Shown here: positions 24,430 through 33,586 of the stretch, in pieces
Position numbering within the stretch: position 1 is the stretch's first letter
Layout of the letters: each line of letters opens with the position of its first letter
Assembly: GCA_900752435.1 (NCBI GenBank)
Contig: CAADVD010000033.1
Coordinates: forward strand, 1-64,000
Direction: 5' to 3'
Origin: Oscillospiraceae bacterium
GTDB taxonomy: Bacteria; Bacillota; Clostridia; Oscillospirales; Ruminococcaceae
Length of the DNA stretch: 64,000 bases
The notes under the pieces: model-generated
What the model was told of the DNA's origin: nothing
Databases searched by the model: none
What the model saw: the letters and a program-made list of their open reading frames with translations, nothing else
Made by a program: the position numbers and the translations under genes

Positions 24430-25131
24430 ATGCCCATTGGAATTATCACCAATGTTTTATCCGTATTATTTGGCGGACTGGTCGGCGGACTGCTGAGCCG
24501 TCGTATTCCCCGGAAAATCAAAGAGGCGCTTCCGCTGATTTTTGGTTTCAGTTCCATGATGATTGGCATCAGCCTAATTGTGAAGCTGGAACGATTGCCC
24601 GCAGTGATGCTGTCCCTGATATTGGGAACCATTGTAGGGGAATTGCTCGATTTGGAAGCGCGCGTGACCAAAGCGGTAACCGTTGTACAAAGTAAGCTGA
24701 TGAAAAACAGCAAGACGGACAAGGCGGTTATGGCGGAATTTTTGAGTATTTTAGTTGTATTCTGTGCAAGCGGAACGGGCATTTTCGGCGCATTGCAGGA
24801 AGGGATGACCGGAGACCATACCATCCTGCTTGCCAAGTCCATTCTCGATTTTTTCACTGCCGTTATTTTCGCTACTACGGTTGGGTATCTAATTTGCATC
24901 ATTGCCGTGCCGCAGTTTTTGATTTTTATGGCGCTGTTTCTTTGTGCCGGACTAATTATTCCGCTGGCGGATGCAGCAATGCTGGGCGATTTTTCCGCGT
25001 GCGGCGGTTTGATCGCGCTGGCGGCGGGATTTCGCATTTGCAAAATTTGCGATGTGCGGCTGGTGAACGTACTGCCTGCGCTGATTTTGATAATGCCAAT
25101 TTCATGGCTGTGGGGAACCTTCATCGGCTGA
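24430..25131 (+). CDS. DUF554 membrane protein
   Basis: A 233-residue protein with about seven membrane helices, matching the DUF554 (YdfK/YqgA-like) family of unknown transport function. Family traits are the opening GIITNVLSVLFGGLVGGLL with glycine-rich helices, LILGTIVGELLDLE and the central FCASGTGIFGALQEGMTGD. The ATG at 24430 has AAAGGAGC upstream; the longer frame begins before the -10-like TATAAT. It is monocistronic. Confidence 0.88.
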   Translation: MPIGIITNVLSVLFGGLVGGLLSRRIPRKIKEALPLIFGFSSMMIGISLIVKLERLPAVMLSLILGTIVGELLDLEARVTKAVTVVQSKLMKNSKTDKAVMAEFLSILVVFCASGTGIFGALQEGMTGDHTILLAKSILDFFTAVIFATTVGYLICIIAVPQFLIFMALFLCAGLIIPLADAAMLGDFSACGGLIALAAGFRICKICDVRLVNVLPALILIMPISWLWGTFIG

Positions 25132-25215
25132 TGCTGCTTTTATAAAAATTGTTCATGAATTGTGCTTGTTTTGGGGCTTAGAACTGTGTTACAATAAAGC
25201 GAGGAGTGGAAAATT

Positions 25216-26331
25216 ATGATTCGCAACATCATTTTCGATATGGGCAATGTCCTGCTCACATTCAATCCGGATTTTATTTTGGATCGCTTTGTTACACAGG
25301 AAGAAAACAAAGAACCCATCCGCCAAGAATTGTTTAACGGTGAGGAATGGCCGTTGCTGGACAGAGGAACGCTGACCGAAGAGGAAGCGCTCGACCGCGT
25401 GCTGGCGCGCTTGCCGGAATCCGCACACGAGGACGCACGGCAGGTCATGGCGCATTGGGATGAGGCCATGCCGTTGCTGGATGAAATGTATCATCTCGTC
25501 AAAGAATTGAAGCTGGCGGGCTATGGTGTTTACTTGCTTTCCAATGCCAGTCTGCGCTTCCATCAATATGCCAAACGCATTCCAGCGTTTCATTGGATGG
25601 ACGGACTGTTGATTTCTGCGGATGTGCAGGCTGTCAAGCCGGAACCGGCCATTTATGAAAAACTCTTTTTCACCTATTATCTGCGGCCGGAGCAGTGTCT
25701 GTTCATCGATGATTTGCCCCAGAACATTGAGGGCGGCAAAGCGCTCGGTATGGACGGCGTCGTCTTTGACGGCAATATGCAGCATCTTCGTGAGGCACTG
25801 CGAAAACGCGGTGTGACTGTGGAAACACAAACGCAGTTTATTCCGGTGGAAACACCTCAGCAGATTGTGGAGCTGAGCCAATTGGCGCATGAAATCTGGA
25901 ATCAGCACTTTGTGCCGATCATCGGGCAGGAGCAGGTCAATTATATGCTGGCTCGGTTTCAGTCGCGGTCTGCGCTGACCAGACAACTGGAGCGTGAGGG
26001 CTACCGCTATTATTTCCTTCAGTATGAGGGCGCCAACGTGGGATACGTTGGACTCAAAATTGAGGATGGGGCGCTGTTTCTGAGCAAGTTGTATGTGCGC
26101 GAGCTGTTTCGGGGCAAGAAGATAGCCAAAAAAGCGGTGAACTTTTTGGTTTCTCTGGCTGAACAGAATGGGTGCAGTAAAATCTGGCTGACGGTCAACC
26201 GCCACAACGACAACACCATTGCGGCATATGAAAAAATGGGCTTTCAGACGGTGCGTGAACAGGCATCGGACATCGGCGAAGGGTTTATCATGGACGACTA
26301 TATCATGGAAAAACCGGTGAAACTGTTCTAA
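25216..26331 (+). CDS. HAD-family phosphatase fused to GNAT acetyltransferase
   Basis: A 371-residue two-domain protein. Residues 1-200 are a HAD hydrolase: motif I IIFDMGNVL (first Asp of the canonical DxD becomes DMG), motif II LLSNAS, motif III Lys in VKPEPAIYE and motif IV FIDDLPQN, close to the YihX/HAD-IA group. Residues 205-371 are a GNAT domain: SKLYVRELFRGKKIAKKAVNFL is the acetyl-CoA motif, with NDNTIAAYEKMGF near the end. Both domains look complete. Fusion implies linked dephosphorylation and acetylation of related small metabolites. No stop or slip lies between the domains. Confidence 0.9.
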   Translation: MIRNIIFDMGNVLLTFNPDFILDRFVTQEENKEPIRQELFNGEEWPLLDRGTLTEEEALDRVLARLPESAHEDARQVMAHWDEAMPLLDEMYHLVKELKLAGYGVYLLSNASLRFHQYAKRIPAFHWMDGLLISADVQAVKPEPAIYEKLFFTYYLRPEQCLFIDDLPQNIEGGKALGMDGVVFDGNMQHLREALRKRGVTVETQTQFIPVETPQQIVELSQLAHEIWNQHFVPIIGQEQVNYMLARFQSRSALTRQLEREGYRYYFLQYEGANVGYVGLKIEDGALFLSKLYVRELFRGKKIAKKAVNFLVSLAEQNGCSKIWLTVNRHNDNTIAAYEKMGFQTVREQASDIGEGFIMDDYIMEKPVKLF

Positions 26332-26370
26332 AAGAACTTAAGCAGAAGCAATAAAAGGGGGAGATTGCAA

Positions 26371-26658
26371 ATGAAACGAAGCAATCTCCCTCTGTTCATT
26401 CTAGGAGCGGGCGGTTATGCGCTTTGTCTGCTCCTTTACATTTTGGATGGAATAAGCCATGAAATGGATTTTACGATTTTGATAAGCATTCTCGTTCTGC
26501 TAAGCAATGCGATATTTCTGTTTGTGATGAAGCGAAGGGAACGGATAGCGCCGAAATTATCCGCGAAGCGATGGTTGCTGATGGGATGGCTGATTGTCAG
26601 TTCGTGTCTTGCGCTGGTTTCTTTAGTTGTAGAAAGTATCAGTTATCTTATCCATTAA
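26371..26658 (+). CDS. Small membrane protein, hypothetical
   Basis: A 95-residue protein with three hydrophobic segments (about 6-25, 33-52 and 70-92) separated by a Lys/Arg-rich loop. The ATG at 26371 lies 8 bases after GGGGGAG. No family is recognised. It is followed at once by a strong bidirectional terminator. Confidence 0.7.
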   Translation: MKRSNLPLFILGAGGYALCLLLYILDGISHEMDFTILISILVLLSNAIFLFVMKRRERIAPKLSAKRWLLMGWLIVSSCLALVSLVVESISYLIH

Positions 26659-26663
26659 AAAAC

Positions 26664-26702
26664 AGGGTGTGAACGCCAATCCGCGTTCACACCCTATTCT
26701 TT
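26664..26702 (+). terminator. Bidirectional terminator
   Basis: AGGGTGTGAACGC pairs with GCGTTCACACCCT. T-runs occur on both strands, serving the converging membrane-protein and phosphoesterase genes. Confidence 0.9.
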
Positions 26703-27565
26703 TATTTTTCCGGCCGAATCTCAATCACCACATATTCCGGCGGATTGTTCACCCTTGGAAAATGATTGGAGTTGCCCAATCCGCGCGTAATGGCCAGCGT
26801 CACATTCTCCACCCGATGCACACCATCCACCAGCTTTGGCCAGTAGCCCTGTTCCGGCGCATACAAGCCGCCCACAAACGGAATGCGGATTTGACCGCCA
26901 TGCGCATGGCCGCTCACAATCAAATCAATGGGCTCTTTTTGCAGTCCCCACAAACAGTATTCCGGATAGTGGCACAGCAAAAGCTTAAACCGGTCGGTCT
27001 GCACATACTCCTCCACAAAGGCGGCGGAGGAATCGCTCAGAACCGGCGTCATGGTTAGTCCCCCGATGGACAGCTCATTTCCGGCGATGGTTGCCGAGAC
27101 CGCTTCATCATCGAGCCAGATGACGCCCGTACTCTGCACGTCTGCGGCCAAGGTGGAATGATCCAGCACATCGTATTCATGGTTGCCGATGCAGTAATAG
27201 GTCGGCGCGATGGCAGGAAGCTGTTCGCACAGCTCGAGTACAACACGGTTATCCGGATCGCTATTGAGGTTCAAATCGCCGGCAAGGGCGATGAGGTCGG
27301 GATTCTCCGCTTGAATCGCTTCCACCAGACGGCTGTTTCGTTCCCCAAATTCGCGGTTGTGCAGGTCGGACAGCAGAACCAGGCGAAATGAATTGGTGAT
27401 TTTGGGTGATTCAATGGAATACCGCGATACCGTGAGGTGCGTTTGGTCAAAGAGCAGGTAATACAACAGCGCCGCCGCTAACAGGGAACACAGGACGAGA
27501 AAAAAACGGCGAAGCCGTACAAAGGATTTCGACAATTTTAAGGCAACCTTTCTTGATTTAATCAC
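26702..27565 (-). CDS. Membrane-anchored metallophosphoesterase
   Basis: A 287-residue calcineurin-like phosphoesterase with one N-terminal membrane helix (about residues 18-38), so the catalytic domain faces outward. Metal motifs appear in order: LLSDLHNREFG, LIALAGDLN, YCIGNHEYD, LLCHYPEY and VSGHAHGGQIRIP, followed by GLYAPEQGYWP and ITRGLGNS. This matches the YkuE/YaeI-like phosphodiesterases. The substrate is unknown, perhaps a UDP-lipid or lipid phosphate. Confidence 0.9.
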   Translation of the reverse strand: MIKSRKVALKLSKSFVRLRRFFLVLCSLLAAALLYYLLFDQTHLTVSRYSIESPKITNSFRLVLLSDLHNREFGERNSRLVEAIQAENPDLIALAGDLNLNSDPDNRVVLELCEQLPAIAPTYYCIGNHEYDVLDHSTLAADVQSTGVIWLDDEAVSATIAGNELSIGGLTMTPVLSDSSAAFVEEYVQTDRFKLLLCHYPEYCLWGLQKEPIDLIVSGHAHGGQIRIPFVGGLYAPEQGYWPKLVDGVHRVENVTLAITRGLGNSNHFPRVNNPPEYVVIEIRPEK

Positions 27566-27647
27566 GATGAAAACGAATGCTTGAATATTCCTAAGTTGTA
27601 TGAATTGCGTTTTCGATGCGTTTTACACATTTTTACAGTTAAATTCA

Positions 27648-28748
27648 CTATTTATTATATAATATCTCTTCCAATAGTTCCATTGCCTCTTCCGGATTTT
27701 CAAATATAGGACTATGGGCTGCATTCTCAAACACATAAAACTCCTTTTTTGGTGCTTCAATATGTGCGTAGTATTCACTTTGCAGCGAATAGCAGCACGT
27801 ATAATCGTACTGCCCTGCAAAGAAATAAATAGGAATCTGCAAAGACGGAACTTCTTCAAAGGCATTAAAATGAATGGCATCCTCTGCAACAGGAAACTGT
27901 GCGGAATTCGCCTTTCCTCTCCATATATTTATTCGCTCTTCCCATGTGTAATTTTTACATCGCAAGCTCGGAAAAAATATTCCTGAAATAACGGATTTCA
28001 TATCTCTTGTTGTTCCTACACCCAACTCATGCATGGCTGTGTCACGAAGGGACGAAGAAAAATACTTTTTGTACATTTCTTCCGATTCCCGAATTGGATA
28101 TTCTTCAAATTTTTTCACCATTTTTTCATTACCCAATCGTTTATATTGTTCTTTCATATAATCATATGCTCGATACTCAGATTCTTTTTGATTACAAATT
28201 TGTGCCATTGCTATGTATCCATGGTAATACGTCGGATATTGCTGTACCGTCTTAATCGCTACATAGCTTCCAAAGGAATGTCCCATTATATATATTTTTT
28301 CTTTAGAAAAACGCTCACATAAATACGTTGTCACCGCTGCAATATCCGCCATATACCTTTCCGTAGTCATATCCGCCGCATGAATGTCGGAACGATAGGA
28401 CAAACCAGTTCCTCGATATTCTAAATAACAAACCACAAATTTATCAGCAAGATGAGAAGGATAAAGGGATTCCAGTAAATACTCCGGAATCCCTGGCCCG
28501 CCTCCACAAACCAATAAAACGGGATTATGAATATCCTTTGCCATCACAATCATTCCAATTGTTCCGCCGTCCACTTCTAGGTAACATTTCTCGGACGTAC
28601 TGTTGGGAAGCGTGTTTCCGTTCTCATCATAAAATTGTGGCAGATCCCCCTTACTAGGTGGAAAAACAAGCATCATGAACACAAGCAGTACCACCACCGC
28701 CGCTGCAAAACCAATTAACATTTTATATACTCTCTTTCGATTTATCAT
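27648..28748 (-). CDS. Membrane-anchored alpha/beta hydrolase (S33-like)
   Basis: A 366-residue hydrolase with an N-terminal membrane helix (residues 9-28) and a proline-iminopeptidase-like domain: oxyanion region LLVCGGGPGIPEYLL, VCYLEYRGTGLSY, nucleophile elbow IMGHSFGSYVAI and catalytic His in ENAAHSPIFENPEE. I use the ATG at 28748, 8 bases after the TetR gene, since the earlier in-frame start overlaps that gene by 37 bases. Cotranscription with the TetR gene suggests the enzyme removes or activates the regulator's ligand. The sequence is more AT-rich than the neighbours. Confidence 0.88.
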   Translation of the reverse strand: MINRKRVYKMLIGFAAAVVVLLVFMMLVFPPSKGDLPQFYDENGNTLPNSTSEKCYLEVDGGTIGMIVMAKDIHNPVLLVCGGGPGIPEYLLESLYPSHLADKFVVCYLEYRGTGLSYRSDIHAADMTTERYMADIAAVTTYLCERFSKEKIYIMGHSFGSYVAIKTVQQYPTYYHGYIAMAQICNQKESEYRAYDYMKEQYKRLGNEKMVKKFEEYPIRESEEMYKKYFSSSLRDTAMHELGVGTTRDMKSVISGIFFPSLRCKNYTWEERINIWRGKANSAQFPVAEDAIHFNAFEEVPSLQIPIYFFAGQYDYTCCYSLQSEYYAHIEAPKKEFYVFENAAHSPIFENPEEAMELLEEILYNK

Positions 28749-28756
28749 ATATTTAC

Positions 28757-29332
28757 CTATTCCACCAATATTTTTTCCAAAACATCTTCCCATTCAAAAT
28801 CTCTTTCTGTGCCCTTCATCGAAGCTATCGCTGCAATGCCATGGACTTTTGCCCACATCGCAATGATGCCATACTTGATTCGCTCCTCACACATTCCTTC
28901 ATTTCTATAGATAGAAAACGCTTTTTCCTTATAGTATTGAAATGGCTCAAAAACACATTCGCCTGTATTCATGGACAAATCGATATTTAAGCTTGACTGA
29001 GTAAACAAAAACGTATAATATTCTGGATACTGGATAAAGAACAGGACATATGCCTTTCCCATATTTAGTATTGCTTCAGGCGAGTCTTTTTTTTCTGTTT
29101 TCTCATAGGCATTTTCCAGACATTTCTGTAGCTGCTGTGTTATATATTCCTGTATTGCGGTCAACAATTCATCCTTATTCTTAAAATGGCTGTATGGAGC
29201 TGCTTCGCTCACATTGCAGGTCACCGCCAGTTTTCTTAAAGACACCTTTCCGATTCCATTTTCCTGTATCATATGCAGACCAGCTTTTATCAATTGAGTT
29301 TTTAAATCACCATGATGATATTTTTTAGCCAT
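28757..29332 (-). CDS. TetR-family repressor
   Basis: A 191-residue regulator. The HTH occupies about residues 28-50 (KVSLRKLAVTCNVSEAAPYSHFKNKDELL), and the larger C-terminal half is the ligand and dimer domain of the WHG type. Start ATG 29332 sits behind AAGGAG. A perfect 10-bp inverted repeat lies 13 bases upstream over its own -10, so it should repress itself and the hydrolase gene behind it until a ligand binds. Confidence 0.9.
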   Translation of the reverse strand: MAKKYHHGDLKTQLIKAGLHMIQENGIGKVSLRKLAVTCNVSEAAPYSHFKNKDELLTAIQEYITQQLQKCLENAYEKTEKKDSPEAILNMGKAYVLFFIQYPEYYTFLFTQSSLNIDLSMNTGECVFEPFQYYKEKAFSIYRNEGMCEERIKYGIIAMWAKVHGIAAIASMKGTERDFEWEDVLEKILVE

Positions 29333-29344
29333 TACAATCTCCTT

Positions 29345-29389
29345 TAAACTTAACACTGTTAAGTTTATCATATAATAAAATTTTGTCAA
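29345..29389 (-). promoter_or_regulatory. TetR-type operator over the tetR-hydrolase promoter
   Basis: AAACTTAACA and TGTTAAGTTT (29346-29366) are a perfect inverted repeat around one central base. On the minus strand TTGACA (29389-29384) is the -35, and the -10 (TAAACT, spacer 16) falls in the operator. Confidence 0.8.
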
Positions 29390-29695
29390 GACTGATTTCT
29401 ATTTATGAAAGCTGCTGTTATTACACAGAGTTTTTTTCATACACCAGCCGAAAGCATGGGAACAAAACAGAAACCTGCACAATGGGACAAATTATTCAAA
29501 AAGATTTGGACTATTTGAACAGTTGAACCATCCATAAAGAACGGGTTTAGAATCATTTGTTAAAAAAATAATAAAAATTTTTCCATAAGCCTGTACTTAT
29601 TGACGCGTTTGTGCTATGATAAAGATACTTATCCTAGTGCCGTCGCACATTCTCCCAATGGTGCTGGGGTTAAAAAAATGAAGGAGAAAGACAGA
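29390..29695. other. Intergenic region with extended -10 for the protease gene
   Basis: No gene is seen. TGCTATGAT at 29612-29620 is an extended -10 candidate about 80 bases upstream of the protease start. No good -35 is visible. Confidence 0.4.
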
Positions 29696-32548
29696 ATGAA
29701 AAAAGCAGTATTTGGAAGACGCCTGCTGGCCTGTGCAGCGGCGGTTGCCGTTTTGGCGAGCATGAACGTCTCCACGCTTCTTGCTGCTCCGGAACAGGAA
29801 ACGGACATTGCTTTGGGTGATGTTTCCGTTGCACGTCCGGCAGAGGGAGCTGAAAATGGGGGACACGTTCCCTCGGCTTTGGATCAGTCGTATTACAACT
29901 ACGGCAGCCAGACCATGTACCGTCGTTCGCGCACCAGCCTGCCATCGAGCTATGACCTGCGCACCAAAGGCGTGACGACCAGCGTCAAGGATCAGAACCC
30001 ATGGGGTTCGTGCTGGACGTTCGGCGCAATGTCTTCGATTGAATCGGATGCATTGGTGGATATGGGCGCATCGGGAAGCGATGTAAAAACCAATCCGGAT
30101 TATTCAGAACGCCATTTGGGCTATTTTGCTTATCAGCTGGAGGCAAACGGCGAAGGCAAACGGGCTCTTGACCAGACTACCTTGTTTGATTTGGGCGGCA
30201 ACCGCGACTTTACCGTTGGTGTGTTGTCCTCATGGAGCGGCGCGGCTTTGGAATCGGATGTGCCGTATACCAACAATGCAGGCACAACATCTTGGGCCGG
30301 CGATTGGTCGGTGGACGAATCCAAGCGCTATCTTTCTGCGGCGCATCTGCAAAATGCGGACTACCTGCCGGGAACAGCCGTTTTTGATAGTAACGGTACA
30401 TACAGCTTGGATTGGAACGCGGTAGCGACCATTAAGAGCGCGCTGATGAATCGCGGCGTCGTGGATGTTTCCTACAATGCTGAACAGAATCTGCCCGGAC
30501 AGGCAGCCGGTGAAAATTACTGGAATGAAACCTACGACTCTCAGTTCATCAACCAATTTGCTTATGCCAACCACGAAGTTTCCATCGTCGGCTGGGATGA
30601 CAACTTCTCGGCGTCGAAATTCAACGTTCGTCCGGAAGGCGACGGCGCGTGGATTGTAAAGAACAGCTGGGGTTCCGACTGGGGCGACGGCGGTTACTTC
30701 TACCTGTCCTACTACGACCGTACCATTTGCGATTTCACCTGCTTTGACGTGGAATTGCCGGGCGCGGACGGCACCTATCAGTATGACCACAACTATCAGT
30801 ATGACCTGCTGGGTAAAAAGTCGACTTATGGCTTTAACCCGGATGACAGCAACGAGCTTTCCGTTGCGAACATCTTCACCGCACAGGGTGATGAAAAACT
30901 GCAGGCTGTGTCGGCAGTCACCGTCACTCCTGGCTCAAAGGTTAAAATTCAGGTTTACAAAGTAACTGATAACAGCAGTCCGGTCAACGGTACCTTGGTA
31001 GCCAGCCAGACCAATACGATTTCTTACGGCGGATACCACACCATCGCACTGAACCAGCCGGTTCAGTTGAAAGCGGGCGAGCGCTTCTCCGTGATTGAAA
31101 CGATTGTTGGCTCAGACGGTTATTATTATCCGATTGAGATTGGCGCGGATACTTCCGATTATGGTTGGACGGATGTTGCCAAAATTGAACCGGGACAAAG
31201 CTTTGTTGGATTTGACAGCCAAGGTGTTTGGTACGATTTGACCATTGATCCGTTTGGTGTGTCTTCACAGGGTCTCACCGCTGGTAACGCCATGATCAAA
31301 GCGTTCACCACCGATGCCGTAGCAGCACCGACCGTAAACAGCGTAAGCATTGCGGAAACGGACAGCAAAGACAATGCTGTTGGCACCGTGCAGGCAACCA
31401 ATCTGAAAGCCGGCACTGCAAAGAACATCACTCTTGACGAACGCACAGCCAAAATCACCGTTTCCGCAGCGGCTTCCGCTCAAGCAACGGTGAAGGTATT
31501 GGACAAAGACGGCAACGAAATTGCGCCGAATACCGCCATCAGCCGCACCACTTTTGAGAAAGGCTTGACCGTTGAGGTCGTTTCCCAGAAGGATGCAGCG
31601 CTGAAAGCAAGCTATCCGCTGACTTTCTCCGTACCGGATACCAAGCTGGAAAGCAATGAGGTAACCTTGCTGGATACCCACAGCTACATTCCGCTGAACA
31701 CCACCTTCACCGCTGACCGTGTCACCGAAGGCGATGCTTACGATAAAGTAACCGCTGAAGTGGCTGCGGCAAACAAAGAAGGTACTATTGCTGTATATGA
31801 ATTGAGCACGACCTACAACGGCACACCGTTGGTATTGGCGGACGGCCAGAACGTCACCTTGACCTTCCCGCTGCCGGCTGTACCGGACGCTGAGGACGAA
31901 GTGGCTCTGTACGATTACGATGAAGAAACCGATACGCTGACCGAATTGACGGCAGCGGACGGTGCTTCCAATACCAAGGAACTGGAAACCAACGCCATCA
32001 ACGGCGTGTATGCCGTAACGGTATTGTCGGATAAACCAGATGATACTTCTTCCGATACTTCCTCGGATACCTCTTCTGATGTGTCTTCCGACGTATCCTC
32101 AGACGTGTCCTCAGACGTGTCCTCTGATGTTTCTTCGGATGTGTCCTCTGATGTTTCTTCGGATGTTTCTTCCGACGTATCCTCGGACGTGTCCTCTGAT
32201 GTTTCTTCGGATGTGTCTTCCGACGTATCCTCAGACGTGTCCTCTGATGTTTCTTCGGATGTGTCCTCTGACGTATCTTCGGACGTATCCTCGGATGTGT
32301 CTTCCGACGTATCCTCAGACGCGTCCTCTGATGGATCTTCCACCGGCTCGTCCGATGGTACTTCCAGCAGCTCTTCCACTGGTTCCAACCAACCGGTGGA
32401 TGTAACCGGCTCTTCTTCGACTCCGTCAAGCACTGGCGGCGTTAAGACCGGCGACCAGACGCCGTTTGTGGCTTTGCTGGGCATTTTGGCTTCTGCTGGA
32501 GTGCTGAGTGTGGTTCTGGCTTGCCAGAGACGCAAACAGGGTAAATAA
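29696..32548 (+). CDS. Secreted papain-like (C1) cysteine protease with Ser-Asp stalk
   Basis: A 950-residue cell-surface protease. ATG 29696 follows AAGGAG at 9 bases and opens a signal peptide cut near LLAAPE. The C1 domain (about residues 80-350) has Cys106 in NPWGSCWTFG, His293 in NHEVSIVGWDD and Asn323 in VKNSWGSDWGDGGYFYLSY. A lectin-like domain (YDLLGKKSTYGF to about 540) and two Ig-like or beta domains follow. After about 25 Asp-x-Ser-Ser tetrads comes a sorting-signal-like tail: VKTGDQTP, a hydrophobic stretch and QRRKQGK. Sortase anchoring with a non-LPXTG motif is inferred. It probably digests host or dietary protein. Confidence 0.92.
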   Translation: MKKAVFGRRLLACAAAVAVLASMNVSTLLAAPEQETDIALGDVSVARPAEGAENGGHVPSALDQSYYNYGSQTMYRRSRTSLPSSYDLRTKGVTTSVKDQNPWGSCWTFGAMSSIESDALVDMGASGSDVKTNPDYSERHLGYFAYQLEANGEGKRALDQTTLFDLGGNRDFTVGVLSSWSGAALESDVPYTNNAGTTSWAGDWSVDESKRYLSAAHLQNADYLPGTAVFDSNGTYSLDWNAVATIKSALMNRGVVDVSYNAEQNLPGQAAGENYWNETYDSQFINQFAYANHEVSIVGWDDNFSASKFNVRPEGDGAWIVKNSWGSDWGDGGYFYLSYYDRTICDFTCFDVELPGADGTYQYDHNYQYDLLGKKSTYGFNPDDSNELSVANIFTAQGDEKLQAVSAVTVTPGSKVKIQVYKVTDNSSPVNGTLVASQTNTISYGGYHTIALNQPVQLKAGERFSVIETIVGSDGYYYPIEIGADTSDYGWTDVAKIEPGQSFVGFDSQGVWYDLTIDPFGVSSQGLTAGNAMIKAFTTDAVAAPTVNSVSIAETDSKDNAVGTVQATNLKAGTAKNITLDERTAKITVSAAASAQATVKVLDKDGNEIAPNTAISRTTFEKGLTVEVVSQKDAALKASYPLTFSVPDTKLESNEVTLLDTHSYIPLNTTFTADRVTEGDAYDKVTAEVAAANKEGTIAVYELSTTYNGTPLVLADGQNVTLTFPLPAVPDAEDEVALYDYDEETDTLTELTAADGASNTKELETNAINGVYAVTVLSDKPDDTSSDTSSDTSSDVSSDVSSDVSSDVSSDVSSDVSSDVSSDVSSDVSSDVSSDVSSDVSSDVSSDVSSDVSSDVSSDVSSDVSSDVSSDVSSDASSDGSSTGSSDGTSSSSSTGSNQPVDVTGSSSTPSSTGGVKTGDQTPFVALLGILASAGVLSVVLACQRRKQGK
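32037..32340 (+). repeat. 12-bp coding tandem repeat encoding Asp-Val-Ser-Ser
   Basis: About 25 consecutive 12-bp units encode DxSS (mostly DVSS, edges DTSS, DASS, DGSS). Codons vary at third positions (TCC/TCT/TCG, GAC/GAT), so the repeat is old or selected at protein level. It forms the stalk of the surface protease. Confidence 0.95.
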
Positions 32549-32577
32549 TTGACCTATATCAAGCATCAATCAATATA

Positions 32578-32620
32578 AACACCCCGAACTGCTGATGAAT
32601 CGGCAGTTCGGGGTGTTTTG
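32578..32620 (+). terminator. Terminator after the protease gene
   Basis: ACACCCCGAACTGC pairs with GGCAGTTCGGGGTGT, then TTTTG. Confidence 0.88.
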
Positions 32621-32635
32621 CTTTTGCATAAGAAC

Positions 32636-32676
32636 AGGCGACCGGTATCTGTTTCCGAAACCGGTCGCCTTTTTGT
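32636..32676 (+). terminator. Second hairpin terminator
   Basis: AGGCGACCGGT pairs with ACCGGTCGCCT, then TTTTTG. It lies between converging genes just before the lipoprotein gene's end. Confidence 0.8.
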
Positions 32677-32685
32677 GGCTTTAAA

Positions 32686-33324
32686 TCAATAAACATCCTG
32701 AATTTCAACCGCCAGCATCACCTGCACATGGTCAAAGGAGCCATCTTCGTTGCAGAAAAAGTGATACTCATACTCCTCGCCCTCATAAGACAGCTCAGTC
32801 AAACCATCCTCCGTTGCGCTTTCGTTGGTCAGCTCCCATTTTTTCATTTGTTTCTTGATGTCGTCGGCTGTTTTTTTGCGGTAATCCACCCCGTTGATCA
32901 GCACCTTGTTATCCGGCACATAGCCGCTTGTTTCCGAAAACTGTTCTGAGTCTGCATCCACCCAGAAATACGGTGCATATTCAATCCAATAAACCGTGCA
33001 GTCCTCCGTGGACTTCATTTCTGCTGTGTCTTTGTTGCAAATTCGCACCGATATACCGGTCATCTCATCGTCCTCTGCCAGCCAAAACTGCCGGTCATCC
33101 ACATACAGCGGCTGGAGGGTTTCGCTTTCCAATTCTTCCGCGTTGCCGCCGACAGCCTGATACCCCAGTTTTTCCACATCCTGCAAGCGGGCATCCAGCG
33201 CGATTTCCGTGCCATCGATGGTTACCGTCGGGTCGTCTGTGGAAGCGCTCTGACAGCCTCCCAACAGCAGGCAAACCGCACAGCCGACCGCCAGGAATGC
33301 CGCATCCATGTTCTTTTTCTTCAT
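32686..33324 (-). CDS. Hypothetical lipoprotein
   Basis: A 212-residue protein with a lipoprotein signal (MKKKNMDAAFLAVGCAV) and lipobox LGGC. The ATG at 33324 is preferred because AAGGAGA directly abuts the GTG at 33333. The mature part is acidic, rich in Glu, Asp, Tyr and Trp, with IDGTEIALDARLQDVEKLGY at its start. I recognise no family. It may bind a surface ligand or metal. Confidence 0.8.
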   Translation of the reverse strand: MKKKNMDAAFLAVGCAVCLLLGGCQSASTDDPTVTIDGTEIALDARLQDVEKLGYQAVGGNAEELESETLQPLYVDDRQFWLAEDDEMTGISVRICNKDTAEMKSTEDCTVYWIEYAPYFWVDADSEQFSETSGYVPDNKVLINGVDYRKKTADDIKKQMKKWELTNESATEDGLTELSYEGEEYEYHFFCNEDGSFDHVQVMLAVEIQDVY

Positions 33325-33586
33325 GCCGCACACTCTCCTTATTTGCTATGATTTGAAACAAAAAAATTTTACCATAGCGGTTTCAAAAAGTAAAGAAGCG
33401 CTTTTCCGAAACGTGAAAATCCGATACAATTGTGCGAAATCTCGACAAAATCAATCAGACTGTTAAGAAGTCGTATAAGTTCCTAAAATTCTCTTTATTT
33501 TTTCTTTTTTTATGCTATAATGAGCACATCTTTTGTGAAACCCAATCAAAATCGAACCAACAAACAAGTTTGGGGGGGAGTATTGT

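Noticed and set aside
32037..32340. Regular short repeats that might suggest a CRISPR array
   Set aside because: Contiguous 12-bp coding units without spacers. No other repeat-spacer pattern or cas gene was seen in the window.
31915..32535. 206-codon Glu-Asp-Thr-Ser repeat protein on the minus strand
   Set aside because: Complement of the DVSS coding repeat; repeats stay open in several frames by their structure.
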